NCBI RefSeq assembly: GCF_007565055.1
Contig: NC_044566.1
Coordinates: 61,948,564-62,012,563, forward strand
Origin: Rhinopithecus roxellana
Taxonomy: Eukaryota > Chordata > Mammalia > Primates > Cercopithecidae
Direction of reading: 5' to 3'
Length of the DNA: 64,000 bases
The notes under the pieces were generated by a model. The model had not been told where the DNA came from, did no database searches, and was given only the letters and a program-made list of their open reading frames with translations. Positions 43,774 to 54,330 of this stretch are shown in pieces; the stretch's first letter is position 1, and each line of letters begins with the position of its first letter. The translations under genes and the position numbers were made by a program.

Positions 43774-43959
43774 AGTGGTTCTCAAAATAGGCTTCCTGGA
43801 CAGCAGCTTTACATCACCTGAGAACTTGTTAGAAATGCATATTTTGGGGGTCTCACCCCAGACCACTGGATCAGAAACTCTGGTGGCAGGGCCCAGTAAC
43901 CTGTGCTTTACCAAGCCTTCTAGGAGGTTCTAAAACCTGCTGAAGTTTGAGAACCACTG
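43774..43959 (+). mobile_element. MER5-type hAT transposon, both ends intact
   Basis: Terminal inverted repeats cagtggttctcaaa (43774) and tttgagaaccactg (to 43959) bound a diverged 186-bp MER5A/B-type element. No transposase; non-autonomous. Confidence 0.88.
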
Positions 43960-44146
43960 AGCTAGACTAAGAATTTGGATAGGATTCTAAGGTCATTCCT
44001 TCTTTTCTGAAGTACATCACAGCTCTATTTCAAATTCAATTTCTTCACATTCAAAATATTTTCATGTTTTGTATACTTGGAACTTTTTTTTAGCATTTAT
44101 GTATTTAAAAGCACAAGAATCCTAGCCTAAAATTCTGAACCTTATT

Positions 44147-44444
44147 ATTATTGTATTATTTTGAGACTGGGTCTCATTCTGTCACCCAGACTGGAGGGCA
44201 GTAGTGTGATCACAGCTCATTGCAGCCTCGATCTTGCAGTCTCAAGCGATCCTCTCACCTTAGCCTTCCAAGTAGGTGGGACTACAGGAGTGTACCACCA
44301 CTCCTGGCTAATTTTTTATTTTTTGTATAGACAGAGTCTGACTATGGTGCTCAGGCCAGTCTCCAACTCATAGACTCAGGCAATCCTCCTGCCTCAGTCT
44401 CCCAAAGTAGTTGGGATTACAGGCATGAGGCACTATGCCCAGCC
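44147..44444 (-). mobile_element. AluJ-like SINE
   Basis: Diverged antisense Alu with an (ATT)n-rich tail side. Confidence 0.92.
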
Positions 44445-45595
44445 CTGATCCTATTTTTCTACCTCCTCCTTAACATCGACCAAAAATATCTTTAAAAGTT
44501 TGTCAGTTTTAAGTGTGTTCTGCATTAAATTATGAAGTATTGGATGACAAAACAACCTCTTATTTAAAAAAAAATTCACTATGATAATGCACAGATATAT
44601 GGTATGGCTGAAACTATTCTAGAAAATTCCTTGGTACATTTACTTTGCTGTATAGGTATTTTGTTAAAATTAATACAGTTGTTAAAAATCACTTCTCAAA
44701 TTTATTGACTCAAGTAAAAAATTAGTAAAAAGTTACTATAGTCCATAAGGAAAGAAAGAAGACACCTTACCAGCTCTTGAATATCTTGAATCAGTTTAAC
44801 TTCTGAAATATTCCTTGTAGTCCTACTATTTTGATTTAATACTTGGTCAGGAAGGGAGGAATTTGTTCAGGCCAGCATTTCCCAAATTGCATTCCTGCAA
44901 GAGGTCAAAAACTATTACTTAAAGAAAGATTCTGTCATAAGTACATTTAGGAGATGCCGTATTTAAAAAATGAGTAGATTCACTTCATGACTTCATAGAG
45001 TTTTTAATACAGTAATATGGACTGTAAATCTCTGGGGGTGTGGGGGGAAGGTGGAATGTTGTACATAGCATTTGCCAGACTTTTTAAATAAAATTTTTTA
45101 GAAACAAACCAACGAAGCATTGTTTCTAAGGACCTTGGAAGTAGATTTGTTATATAGAATCTTTCTTTATAATGATAATTCATGCAAATAAATTTTACCT
45201 ATAAATTCTTTTGATGATTACCTTAGTTTGTAAAATATTCTACTAGCTGGTTTTTGGTGTCCTGAAACTAAAATGGAGCCCCTGGGTGTATTAAATGTTT
45301 CGAGGTGCATTTCTGCTTTAAATAATTCCTTTCATGTTTTCTAAAAACATCCCTTCTAGAATAATGTGGGGTTTTTTTTTAGCAATTTAATAAATATTAA
45401 ATGAGCATGACAGATATTGTTCAAATTAAAATATTTGTTAAAATTGTTTTTAATGTTCATAATAGGCAGAAAAGGCCAGCTGGCATTATGACCTTACTGG
45501 CGATAAGATAAAGTTATTTCAATTATTAATGTTTTCTCAGTATTTATTGAATGCAATGTTAAATTACCTTTTGTTCAATAGTGAAAGCACTGAAG
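44445..45595. other. AT-rich unique sequence, no gene seen
   Basis: About 1.15 kb with no repeat or coding homology recognised; the longest such AT-rich block in the window. Confidence 0.5.
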
Positions 45596-45599
45596 AGAA

Positions 45600-46275
45600 G
45601 TACGTGTTAGTCTTCTGTTGTTGCATGACAAAAATTATCACAGAGGCTTCAAATAGCACCCAAGTTTAATGATTTAATATGATGAGGGTCAGGCTCACCT
45701 GGGTAATCTCCCGTAGCATTCGCTTCAAATAGCACACAGCTGTGTAGGTCAGCAGTTCAGTTTGGCATAGTCAGGTTCTCTAATCAAGGGATCACAAGCC
45801 CAAATCAAGGTGTTGGCTAGATTGAGCTCACATCCACTTCCAAGCTCATTCAGCTTCTGTTGGCAGAATCCACTTCCTTGTGGCTCTATAACTGAGTTCC
45901 CACTTTCTTGCTGAGCAGTAGTAGGGCACTGCCGTCTGGTTCTAAAAGCTGCTTTCTGGTCCTTTTCCTGTGACCCCCCAACACTTTCAAGCCAGCAAGG
46001 GCGAGTCCTAGTCTTCTTCTGCTTTGAATCTCTGATTCCCCGTCTGCCTCCAGCTCTCAGCTTTTAATGATTTACTTTGATGAGGGTCAGGCCCACCTGG
46101 GTAATCTCCTGTAGCATTAGCTTCAGCTGTGCCATCTTAACGCAACCTAATCATGGGAGTCAACTCTCGTCATACTCACTTATTCTGCCTGTGTTCAAAG
46201 GAGAAGGGATTCTCTAAAGATGGGGCTTAGGGGAGGTCATTGAGGAGCATCTTAGGGTTCTGCCTACCACAAAGT
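45600..46275 (-). mobile_element. Old LTR-like element (ERVL/MaLR class) carrying a templated insert
   Basis: Reversed LTR-like text: 'gttagtcttctgttgttgcatgacaaaaattatcac', 'aatcaaggtgttggctag', 'cagcttctgttggcagaatccacttccttgtggctc', 'tttcaagccagcaagggcgag'. Family not certain. A 76-bp segment (45660-45735) is a copy of sequence 398 bp downstream. Confidence 0.55.
45660..45735. repeat. Templated insertion flanked by 13-bp repeats
   Basis: Bases 45665-45727 match 46063-46125 in 58 of 63 positions without gaps. The insert is bounded by cttcaaatagcac at 45647-45659 and 45723-45735. Confidence 0.85.
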
Positions 46276-46315
46276 GTAAGACACATCCCAGTACTCCAAA
46301 GTTTAACAGTTAAAA

Positions 46316-46480
46316 GATGACACACACCTGTAGTCCAGCTACTTGGGAGTCTGAGGCGGGAGGATGGCTTGAGCCCAGGAGTTTGAGGCTGTAGTGAGCT
46401 ATGATGGTGCGGGTGAATAGCCACTGTACTCTAGCCTGAGCAACATAGCCAGACCATCTCTCAAAAAAACTAAATAAAAA
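46316..46480 (+). mobile_element. Alu right-arm monomer (FRAM-like)
   Basis: Only the right arm is present, from 'cacacacctgtagtccagctac' to an A-rich tail. Diverged. Confidence 0.82.
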
Positions 46481-46618
46481 GTAAGAAATAGATATACAAA
46501 TATGACCAGAATGTACAATTTAAAATGAATACTATAATCAGTGCTGCAGTCATTTATAAAAAGGTGATTATCACCTTAAAAAGATTGATTAGAAAGGTCA
46601 CATAGAGTTTTGAAAAAT

Positions 46619-46755
46619 TGCCAGGTACAGTGGCACATGCCTGTAGTCCTAACTATTTGGGAGGCTGAGGTGGGAGGATCACTTGAGCCCAGGAGTTTGA
46701 GTCCAACCTGGGTAACATAGTGAGACCCTATCTCTTAAAAAAAAAAAAAAGAAAG
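46619..46755 (+). mobile_element. Alu left-arm monomer (FLAM-like)
   Basis: Single arm, from gccaggtacagtggcacatgcc to a 14-A tail. Confidence 0.85.
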
Positions 46756-46774
46756 ATTGAACTAGACCCTACGG

Positions 46775-46885
46775 GATAATAATAATGGCTAGTATTAATT
46801 GAGCTCTAAACTCCTAGTACAGCTCAGTACAGCTCAGTACTAGGGATTTATAACTCAATCAATGCTAGCCATTGCTATTATTATC
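46775..46885. repeat. Imperfect inverted repeat (quasi-palindrome)
   Basis: The left arm 46775-46819 pairs with 46841-46885: 39 of 45 positions match, with one 3-base gap. The 21-base centre holds two tandem copies of agctcagtac (46821-46830, 46831-46840). Confidence 0.85.
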
Positions 46886-47057
46886 ATGAGGTAATGTGTA
46901 TCCTCATTCAATCACTACAAAAATCCTACAATTACTCCCATTTTCTAGATAAGAACCAGTTAGATGACTTCCTTAACAGTCCAGATGAGAGCTATCAAGG
47001 GCCTTAGGTGAGAGGTGGACCATATGAAGGGACAGTGGATGGATGAAATTTGGGAAG

Positions 47058-47200
47058 GCCAGATGCAGTGGCTCACACCTGTAATCCCAGCACTTTGGGA
47101 GCCTGAAGCGAGAGGATCACTTGAGGCCAGGAGTTTGAGACCAGCCTAGGCAACAGAGAGAGACCCCATAGACCCCATTTCTACATAGAAAAAAAGAAAC
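47058..47200 (+). mobile_element. Alu left-arm monomer (FLAM-like)
   Basis: Single arm with a short internal duplication (agaccccat, agaccccat at about 47161-47178) and an A-rich tail. Confidence 0.85.
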
Positions 47201-47224
47201 CTGGTGACTCGTTAGATGTATAGT

Positions 47225-47415
47225 ATTGCTGTGGTTTGAATATTTGTCACCTCCAAAACTCATGTTGAAACTTGATCCCCAGTGTAACACTATTGAAAAG
47301 TGGAGCCTTTGGGAGGTGACTGGGTCATGAGAAGCCTCAATGAATGAGTTAATCCATACATGGATTAATGGGTTATCGTGAGAGTGGATCATCAAGAGAG
47401 TGGGTCAAGAAAATT
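47225..47415 (+). mobile_element. MaLR LTR fragment (MLT1/MST class)
   Basis: 'gctgtggtttgaatatttgtcacctccaaaactcatgttgaaacttgatcccc' followed by 'gtggagcctttgggaggtgactgggtcatgag' is the 5' half of a sense MaLR LTR. The 3' half is missing. Confidence 0.8.
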
Positions 47416-47559
47416 CCGCATTGGCCAAATTAAGGTTGAGTTATCTGTATTACATCCAAGTAGAGATGACCAGTAGAAACTTGGACATACAGGCCTGACG
47501 CTCAGCAGAGAAGTCTGTCCTCAGAGAGGCAGATTTTTGGAATCTCAGTGCTTTGGAAT

Positions 47560-47770
47560 AAATTCAGCGCTATTGTATTCATGCTCCCACTACCTTATGC
47601 TAGGCCCTAGGAATACAGATATGAAGATACAAATCCTGCCATGGAGAAGACATAAACTCGCACACACCTGTGCAGATGTTTCGCTGTTACAGTGAGCACA
47701 CGCGTAGCATACAATGAGAGCATTCATGTGGGGTGATTTCCTGAAGCGGAGGACTCCAGGCAGATGAGAG
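47560..47770 (-). mobile_element. L2 fragment
   Basis: Reversed L2 3' region: 'ttatgctaggccctaggaatacagatatgaagatacaaatcctgccatggag'. Confidence 0.55.
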
Positions 47771-47898
47771 TAAAAGCAGGAGGGAAAAACGGAAGAGATC
47801 TTCTACACACCACATGAAAATTGACTAAAGAGCCAAAAGCTGGGGTGGCCAGAGAGAAAACGGAATCCAGGTTAAAATCATGTTGTTTAGTCATGTGG

Positions 47899-48232
47899 GG
47901 TTTTTTAGGTTTTTGTTTTTTGGTGTTGTTTTTGTTTTTGTTTTTTAATGCAGTCTCACTCTGATGCCCAGGCTGGAGTGCGGTGCAGTGGTGTGATCTC
48001 AGCTCACTACAACCTCTGCCTCCCAGGTTCAAGCAATTCTCCTGCCTCAGCCTCCTGACTAGCTGGGACTACAGGTGCCCGCCACCACGCCTGGCTAATT
48101 TTTGTATTTGTGTTAGAGATGGGGTTTCACCATGTTGGCCAGGCTAATCTTGAATTCCTGACCTCAAATGATTCACCTACCTTGGCCTCCCAAAGCGCTG
48201 GGATTACAGGCGTGAGCCACCGTGCCCGGCCC
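47899..48232 (-). mobile_element. AluS-like SINE with perfect TSD
   Basis: Antisense Alu with a long T/G-rich tail (47899-47947). TSD tagtcatgtgg (47888-47898 and 48233-48243). Confidence 0.96.
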
Positions 48233-48243
48233 TAGTCATGTGG

Positions 48244-48955
48244 TTTTATAAAGGTACACTTAGTATTGAGGGATGCAGGGGACTGGCTCAAAAGGTGCAT
48301 GGACTGTCCACACAGAAGCCCTGTCCAGCACATTTACCTTGGTCAGTTTACCGTGGTCCTGGAGCTGTTCCTCAGGCTCAGACGTGATTTATTTGTTAAT
48401 TATCATTATTATTACTGAGTGGAAACGGTTCCATTTCTCAGCAGTGGCCTTACTTTAGCCAAGCTCATCAAAACTGATTATCCACACAATCCACACATAT
48501 GCATGCAGCTGAAGGCCAATGCATTTGGTCTGCAGGGGGATCTGCAACTGACAGCCTGTCTGTCTGATCAGGGCCCATGCCATGAACAACAAACTGCTTC
48601 AGGATTGCTGTGGAATCAAACTAGTGAAGGGCATTGTTAGGTGATTTCAGTGTTCACACATCAGGGCCTGAACTGTCACGTTCATTCTTCAGGAGATGTG
48701 GGTAGACTTTCTCATTGACTTAACAGATGGGTGTTGCCTACTTTTCACTCCTGAGGCTCCCTTTTCTGACCCTTCTAGTCACACTGCTCCCCTAAGCATG
48801 TTCAGTGTTTGCCTCTGCTCCCTAAATTACAATCACTTTCAAATCCTACTTCCCTGACATTACTCCCAGATTTTGATTGGAGTTTCGGGTTACCTCGAGC
48901 TCCTCAGTCACTCATTTACAGAGCAGGCATCCTCTTGATTCACTCGTGCGAATTA
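48244..48955. other. Unique sequence, no gene seen
   Basis: No repeat or coding homology recognised. Frames 48273-48458 and 48419-48640 are short and without domains. Confidence 0.45.
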
Positions 48956-48959
48956 CATC

Positions 48960-49098
48960 TTTTTTTTTTTTTTTTTTTTAAGAGACAGGCACTCACTATG
49001 TTGCCTAGTCTGGTCTCGAACTCCCGAGCTCAGGTGATCCTCCTGCCTCAGCTTCCCAAAGTGCTTGGATTACAGGCCTGAGTCACCATGCCTAGGCC
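48960..49098 (-). mobile_element. Alu left-arm monomer (FLAM-like)
   Basis: Reversed single arm with a 20-T run. Flanks aattacatct and aattatgtct look like an imperfect TSD. Confidence 0.88.
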
Positions 49099-49516
49099 CA
49101 ATTATGTCTGTGGTGTGTGTTAATCAAGTGCATCTCAGGTGACAACTTTAGCTCTTAAAGGGTAGGCCACAGTCACCCTCAGAGAAGAGTCAGAGAGGTT
49201 AGACTGGGAGGAGGGTAGGACGAGGTTGAAAAGTCCTTGAAGCTGTAGCTAAGGAGATTATGGCTTGTCCCAATAGTAGGGAACCTCTAGAGGTGTGGGT
49301 TCAGGGCAGTGGGACAGCTTGATGAAATCAATGTTTGGGGCCTGCAGGTAAACTGCAGTAGAGTCAGGAGAAACCAAAGGCCAAGAGCCCAGAGAAGAAA
49401 CCAGGACAAGGGAGGTAGATGGGACATGCAAGGCCCAGCCTAAGATGGTGCCAAAATCTCGAAAGGAAAAACTACGTTCAGTAGACATTTCACAGAGAGA
49501 AGCAAGAAGACTCGGT
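49099..49516. other. No gene seen; maybe L2 remnant
   Basis: Purine-rich antisense L2-like text near 49180-49260, not firm. Confidence 0.35.
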
Positions 49517-49903
49517 GTATCAGTCTGTTTTCATTGCTGTAAAGGAATGCCTGAGGCTGGGTAATTTATAAAGAAAAGAGGTTTATTTGGCTTACGATTC
49601 CACAGGCTGTATGAAAAGCATGGCACCAGCATCTGCTCAGTCTCAGGAAGCTTCCACCCATGGAAGAAGGTGAAGGGGGAGCAGACAGGTGACATGGCAA
49701 GATGGATAGAGCAAGAGAGAGATGAGGAGGTGCCAGGCTCCTTTAAACAACCAGCTCTCACTCATTACCTCAGGGAGGGCACCAAACCATGCATGAGGGA
49801 TCCACCCCCATGGCCCAAACACCTCCCACCAGGCCCCGCCTCCAGCATTGGGGATGACATTTCAACATGAGATTTGGAGAGAACCAACATCCAAACCGTA
49901 TCA
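49517..49903 (-). mobile_element. MaLR LTR (MST/MLT1 class), near complete
   Basis: 387-bp reversed LTR: 'tgtatcagtctgttttcattgctgtaaagg', 'ggctgggtaatttataaagaaaagaggtttatttggct', 'acatgagatttggagagaacc', ending ccgtatca. No internal sequence. Confidence 0.88.
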
Positions 49904-50300
49904 TTTGGTGACTGCTGGGCTGTAGTGGATAACTAAGAGGAAAACATTGATGCCCTGTTTTTCTTTAGTTCTATGATTATTACTAGCAGCGTTTCAGGAA
50001 TCTTTAATTACCATTATACTTGGTTTTAGGTGTGTGTTTATAAGCACTGTATATGTGTAAAACCATATGACTTCAGTGTGATGAGTAATAGGGTCTGGCT
50101 CCTCCACTCTGGTTCACTTAGTACACTTAAAAGAATGAGCAACTTGTAAAACAACTATCTGTTGGCTAATCTAGACTCTCTTCTCAAACATCTTAGGAAG
50201 AGATGTTCCTGATACACAATACATGTTGAAGAATAAGGAACAGAATTTGGAGAGAAACTCAGGACACTGGGTTGATTGAGGAGGGCTGGAGGAGAATTGA
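49904..50300. other. Unique sequence, no gene seen
   Basis: No repeat or coding homology recognised. Confidence 0.4.
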
Positions 50301-50304
50301 TCTC

Positions 50305-50425
50305 TCAATTAGTAAGCGTTTATTAAGCACTTACTATATGCCCAAGATTGTGTGAGATGCTGTGGAGGCTACAAAAGCCAATATGTAACAACTTCTTTTC
50401 ATGAGGAACTTCATAGCCTCCTCGC
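50305..50425 (-). mobile_element. L2 3'-end fragment
   Basis: Reversed L2 end: 'attagtaagcgtttattaagcacttactatatgccc' then 'aggaacttcatagcctcc'. Confidence 0.6.
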
Positions 50426-50865
50426 GAGTTAGATCTTACCCTGAGAAATAACCAGAAGCAAGCAACATAAAAGGAAATGGAACCGTGCCGCTAAGCCAGA
50501 GCATAGAGACCTGCGGTATTTTCGTACAACTGAGTGATGAGCCTCTGGAAGCCATGGCAGAGAAAACAACAAGGTCAGAAGGACGAAAAAAAAAATCATA
50601 GCTTGAAAGGAATAGGCAAACTGGGGCTGGTAAGTTTAGTAACAGATTCCAGAGGGATTTATCCTTTCTTTTTTTCCCAGAGGTTTATTCTTTGCAAAAC
50701 ACTTTTATGTGTATTAATCTCATTTTAGCTTTGACACAATCCAGCAAGGGAGGCAAGGTGGGGATTAAAAACGGGGAAAGGATTTGAGAGAGATTTATGA
50801 TGTAGAAACAGCAGGATTTTATGACCAATTAATCTTCTGGTTAAGGGTGAGGGAGAGTCAAAGAT
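50426..50865. other. Unique sequence, no gene seen
   Basis: No repeat or coding homology recognised. Confidence 0.4.
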
Positions 50866-50869
50866 GCCC

Positions 50870-50970
50870 ACCCCTACTCACTCATTCACTCATAAAAATC
50901 ACTCATACAACAAATACTTGTTGAGGATATATTATGTGTCCTGTCTACCCACTGGGACTGGACTTGCAGA
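50870..50970 (-). mobile_element. L2 3'-end fragment
   Basis: Reversed L2 end: 'ctcactcattcactca..atacaacaaatacttgttgaggatatattatgtgtcctg'. Followed by unassigned L2-like antisense text to about 51200. Confidence 0.55.
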
Positions 50971-51239
50971 TTCCTGGCTGAGGCTACGAGGTCAATTACA
51001 GTGCCTTGGCCTGAGCAGGAGGTGGTGGAGGAAAAGTATGGGATGCAGGTGGTTGTTCAGGTTTCAGGGGGTTCCGGTTTCCACCCTGTGGATTTGGGAG
51101 GGCTATGGGACACACAGGTGAAATTGACAAGCAGGCAATTTTACAGAAAGATTTAGCTTTCTCTGGACAGAGGTCTGGGATATGAAATAGACTATTAATT
51201 AGCCTATAGGTAAGAGTTAAAACTGAGAGTGGATTAGGC

Positions 51240-51385
51240 AACCTCCAGAGATCTTGGTTAAGATACTTAACAATTCAGAGCTTCAGTTTCTTGCTATGGG
51301 AAATGAAGAAGATAGTATCTACACCTCGGGATTATTTTAGATCCAGTGAATGTGCGTGAACCTTGAATACAGCAGTACATTATAT
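51240..51385 (+). mobile_element. MIR SINE
   Basis: Sense MIR: 'acaattcagagcttcagtttcttgctatgggaaatgaagaagatagtatctacacctcgg'. Confidence 0.65.
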
Positions 51386-51399
51386 AAGTTGAAAATATT

Positions 51400-51545
51400 A
51401 TTGCCAATATTCCACCACTATAGTATCTGTATCTTGTCTCGCCCGTCAATTTAGTAAACTCCTCAAAAAAGACCCAAGTTTTGCACTCAGATTCCTGCAT
51501 TATCTCATTATCTTTGTATCCCCAGGCAAAGGTCAAGAGTTAAAC
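51400..51545 (+). mobile_element. L2 3'-region fragment, weak
   Basis: 'attatctcattatctttgtatccccaggcaaaggtcaag' resembles the sense L2 3' end. Confidence 0.35.
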
Positions 51546-51600
51546 AAGACTAGGTCTTGACATCTGGGCTTTGGAATAGAAATTAAGAATATTGGGGCAT

Positions 51601-51895
51601 GGCCAGGCATAGTGGTTCACACCTGTAATCCCAGCACTTGGGGAGGCTGAGGCAGGTGAAACATTTGAGGTCAGGAGTTCAAGACCAGCTGGCCAACATT
51701 GTGAAACCCCCGTCTCAACTAAAAATACAAAAGTTAGCTGAGTGTGGTGGTCCACACCTGTAGTCCCAGCTACTCGGGTGGCTGAGACAGGATAATCATA
51801 TGAACCCAGGAGGCAGAGGTTTCAGTGAGCCAAGATCGCGCCACCACACTCCAGCCTGGGTGACAGAATGACATTCTATCTCAAGAAAAACAAAA
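51601..51895 (+). mobile_element. AluS-like SINE
   Basis: Full-length sense Alu. The next Alu follows after about 7 bases. Confidence 0.95.
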
Positions 51896-51901
51896 ATTGG
51901 T

Positions 51902-52205
51902 GCTGGGTGCAGTGGCTCATGCCTATAATTCCAGCATTTTGAGAGGCTGAGGAGGGAGGATGCCTTAAATCCAAGAACTAGAGACTAGCCTGGGCAAAAT
52001 GGTGAGACCCCCATCTCTACAAAAAAAAAAAAAAAAGTTTGTAATTAGCAGGGCATGGTGGCACACCTGTGGTTCCAGCTGCTCCAGCAGCTGAGGCAGA
52101 AGGATGGCTTGAGCCCGGAGGTCAAGGCTGCAGTGTGCTGTGATAGCACCACTGCACTCCAGCCTGGATGACAGAGCAAGACCCTGTCTCAAAACAAAAC
52201 AAAAA
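51902..52205 (+). mobile_element. AluJ-like SINE
   Basis: Sense Alu with a 16-A mid-linker and an (AAAAC)n tail. The outer flanks aatattgg (51589-51596) and aatattgg (52204-52211) suggest the pair may share a target site. Confidence 0.93.
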
Positions 52206-52609
52206 TATTGGATTAATTCATAAATCTATTTTAGATATGAAAGGTGTATCTATCTGATCAGGAACTGGGGCAGAAAGATAATTATGCAAGGCAGAATGGC
52301 GGTGCTGTTGTTGAGTTTTATTTCCAAAAGCACAGCTAATGAATGATTAATGTGAATAAGTATTTTCACGTAGTCTGACCCTTGAAAAATGAAGGGGGGG
52401 GAAATTTAGAGAAATTTGAGAGAACAATTCAGGTTATGACTAGACTCCCGGCCCTGATTGTCAAAATGAAAGGCGGTGAGAAAACCAGGATACCTTTAGG
52501 AAAACATTTTCAAAGCAAATTGGTGGAGACTAGGTTTAGGAGCACTGTTTCAACTGAGTACAAGGATGAAACAGGTGACCAAGCAATGTTTTCAAAGGCC
52601 TACATTTTT
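52206..52609. other. Unique sequence, no gene seen
   Basis: The frame starting at 52382 runs into the next Alu and has no homology of its own. Confidence 0.4.
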
Positions 52610-52619
52610 TGTCATTTTC

Positions 52620-52920
52620 GTTTCTTTTCTTTTTTTCTTGAGAGGGAGTCTTGCTGTGTCACCCAGGCTGGAGTGCAGTGGTGTGATCTTGGCTCACTGC
52701 AACCTCTACCTCCCAGGTTCGAGCAATTCTCCTGCCTCAGCCTCCCGAGCAGCTGGGACTACAGGCATACACCCCGATGCCCGGCTAAGTTTTGTATTTT
52801 TATTAGAGATGGGGTTTCACCATTTTGGCCAGGCTGGTCTTGAACTCCTGGCTTCGGCGGATCCGCCTGCCTCAGCTTCCCAAAGTGCTGAGATTATAGG
52901 CGTGAGCCACTCCGCCCGGC
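52620..52920 (-). mobile_element. AluS-like SINE with perfect TSD
   Basis: Full-length antisense Alu. 10-bp TSD tgtcattttc (52610-52619 and 52922-52931). Confidence 0.96.
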
Positions 52921-53134
52921 ATGTCATTTTCAATTCCATAAGACATGGTATAAAAACGACTTTCTTAATTTATTTTTTGAATGATGTTACTCTAACTCCA
53001 TGAATTAGAACCTACCTGGGAAAATAAGGAACATATTTATACTCAGTTTTAAATTTTTCGTCCAGTATAATATGGGAGTAACAGTTCAAGGCCATGGCCA
53101 GCCACTCCATCTAATTTTCTGGCTCTCATTAATT

Positions 53135-53421
53135 ATTTTTTCTTTTTTAGAGAGGGAATCTCACTCTGTTGCCCAGGCTGGAATGTTGTGGTGCAGTCAA
53201 TAGCTCAATGCAGCCTGCAATCCTGTGGGGGGCTCAAGCGATCCTCCTAACTCAGCCTTCCTTAATAGCTGGGACTACAGGTGCACACCAGCACGCCTGG
53301 CTAATTTTTTAACATTTTATGTAGAGGTGGAGTCTCACTATGTTGTCCAGGCTGGTCTTGAACTCCTAGGCTCAAATGTTCCTCCCACCCCAGCCTCCTG
53401 AGTAGCTGGGATTCCAGCTCC
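53135..53421 (-). mobile_element. AluJ-like SINE with TSD
   Basis: Diverged antisense Alu truncated at its 5' end. TSD ggctctcattaatt (53121-53134) and ggctcttataattg (53422-53435). Confidence 0.92.
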
Positions 53422-53684
53422 GGCTCTTATAATTGATGGGTGCATAGGGATGTCTTCTGTGCAGGTAACCAAATCTCAGAAGTTAACTAGAGGAAGAAGA
53501 ATGGTCTCCTGGAACTGGAGATTTGCCTACTCTGCTCTCAGGAAAACAAGGTGGGGTAGTTTCTTGAAATAGTAATTCTGCTGTGCTAGTCTTCCTCAGA
53601 CCACAGAATGACTGTGAAGAGTCAGTCTGTCTTTCTGCAGTGACAGAAGCTAAAGAAACCGGATACCTTATTCCCTCATATAGT

Positions 53685-54200
53685 TATTCATGAAACGTTT
53701 GTGCCAGAGAGTGTGGTGATTGCTGGAGAGGGGTGGATGGAGTAATCTTACTCCTAGGAATCTTCCAGTCTAGTGCAGAAGATAATACTGGGTTCCAGGT
53801 GCCACCTCTGAATACATGTGTGAGGTGCAGTGCCCACCCAGGGTTAGGGCCAGGTTGCCCTTCACACAGGTTGTGACGCTGAAGCTGAGTCTTAGGCGCT
53901 GAGCAGGAAGTGGCAAATTAGATTGGGAGTTGGAATTCCAGGCAACAGGGAGACAGCTTAGTGGAGGGTTGAAGCATTTGAGCTGTAGTGGAAGACTACA
54001 CTTTTATGAGTGAGGGACAGAAGACTGAGCTGGAGTGGTCGTCCGGCTGAGCTGTAGTGGAAGACTACACTTTTATGAGTGAGTGACAGCAGACTGAGCT
54101 GGAGTGGTTGTCAGGCTCAGGATGGCCTTGAATGGCATTCTGATGAATTTGGAATTTTGCCCTGAATATGAACAAGGAGGCAAGCACCCTCGTGGCTTTG
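53685..54200 (-). mobile_element. L2 fragment containing a tandem duplication
   Basis: Reversed L2: 'tagttattcatgaaacgtttgtgccagagagtg', 'agtctagtgcagaagataat', and 'caggatggccttgaatggcattctgatgaatttgg'. Bases 53980-54117 are a 2 x 69-bp duplication. Bases 53436-53684 show no clear feature. Confidence 0.55.
53980..54117. repeat. 69-bp tandem duplication, two copies
   Basis: Copy 1 is 53980-54048 and copy 2 is 54049-54117, both starting gagctgtagtgg. They differ at 4 of 69 positions with no gaps. Confidence 0.95.
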
Positions 54201-54214
54201 CTTTGCGGGGATCG

Positions 54215-54330
54215 CCTCCCTATAGACTGAGTTGCCTTGAGAGTGGAGATGGTCTTATTCATCTTTGTAGCCCCATTATTTTCTGACACACATTTCCTGA
54301 GCACCTTCGGAGTGAGCACCTTGAGAGCCC
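54215..54330 (+). mobile_element. L2 3'-region fragment, weak
   Basis: 'gttgccttgagagtggagatggtcttattcatctttgtagcccc' resembles the sense L2 3' region. Confidence 0.4.
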
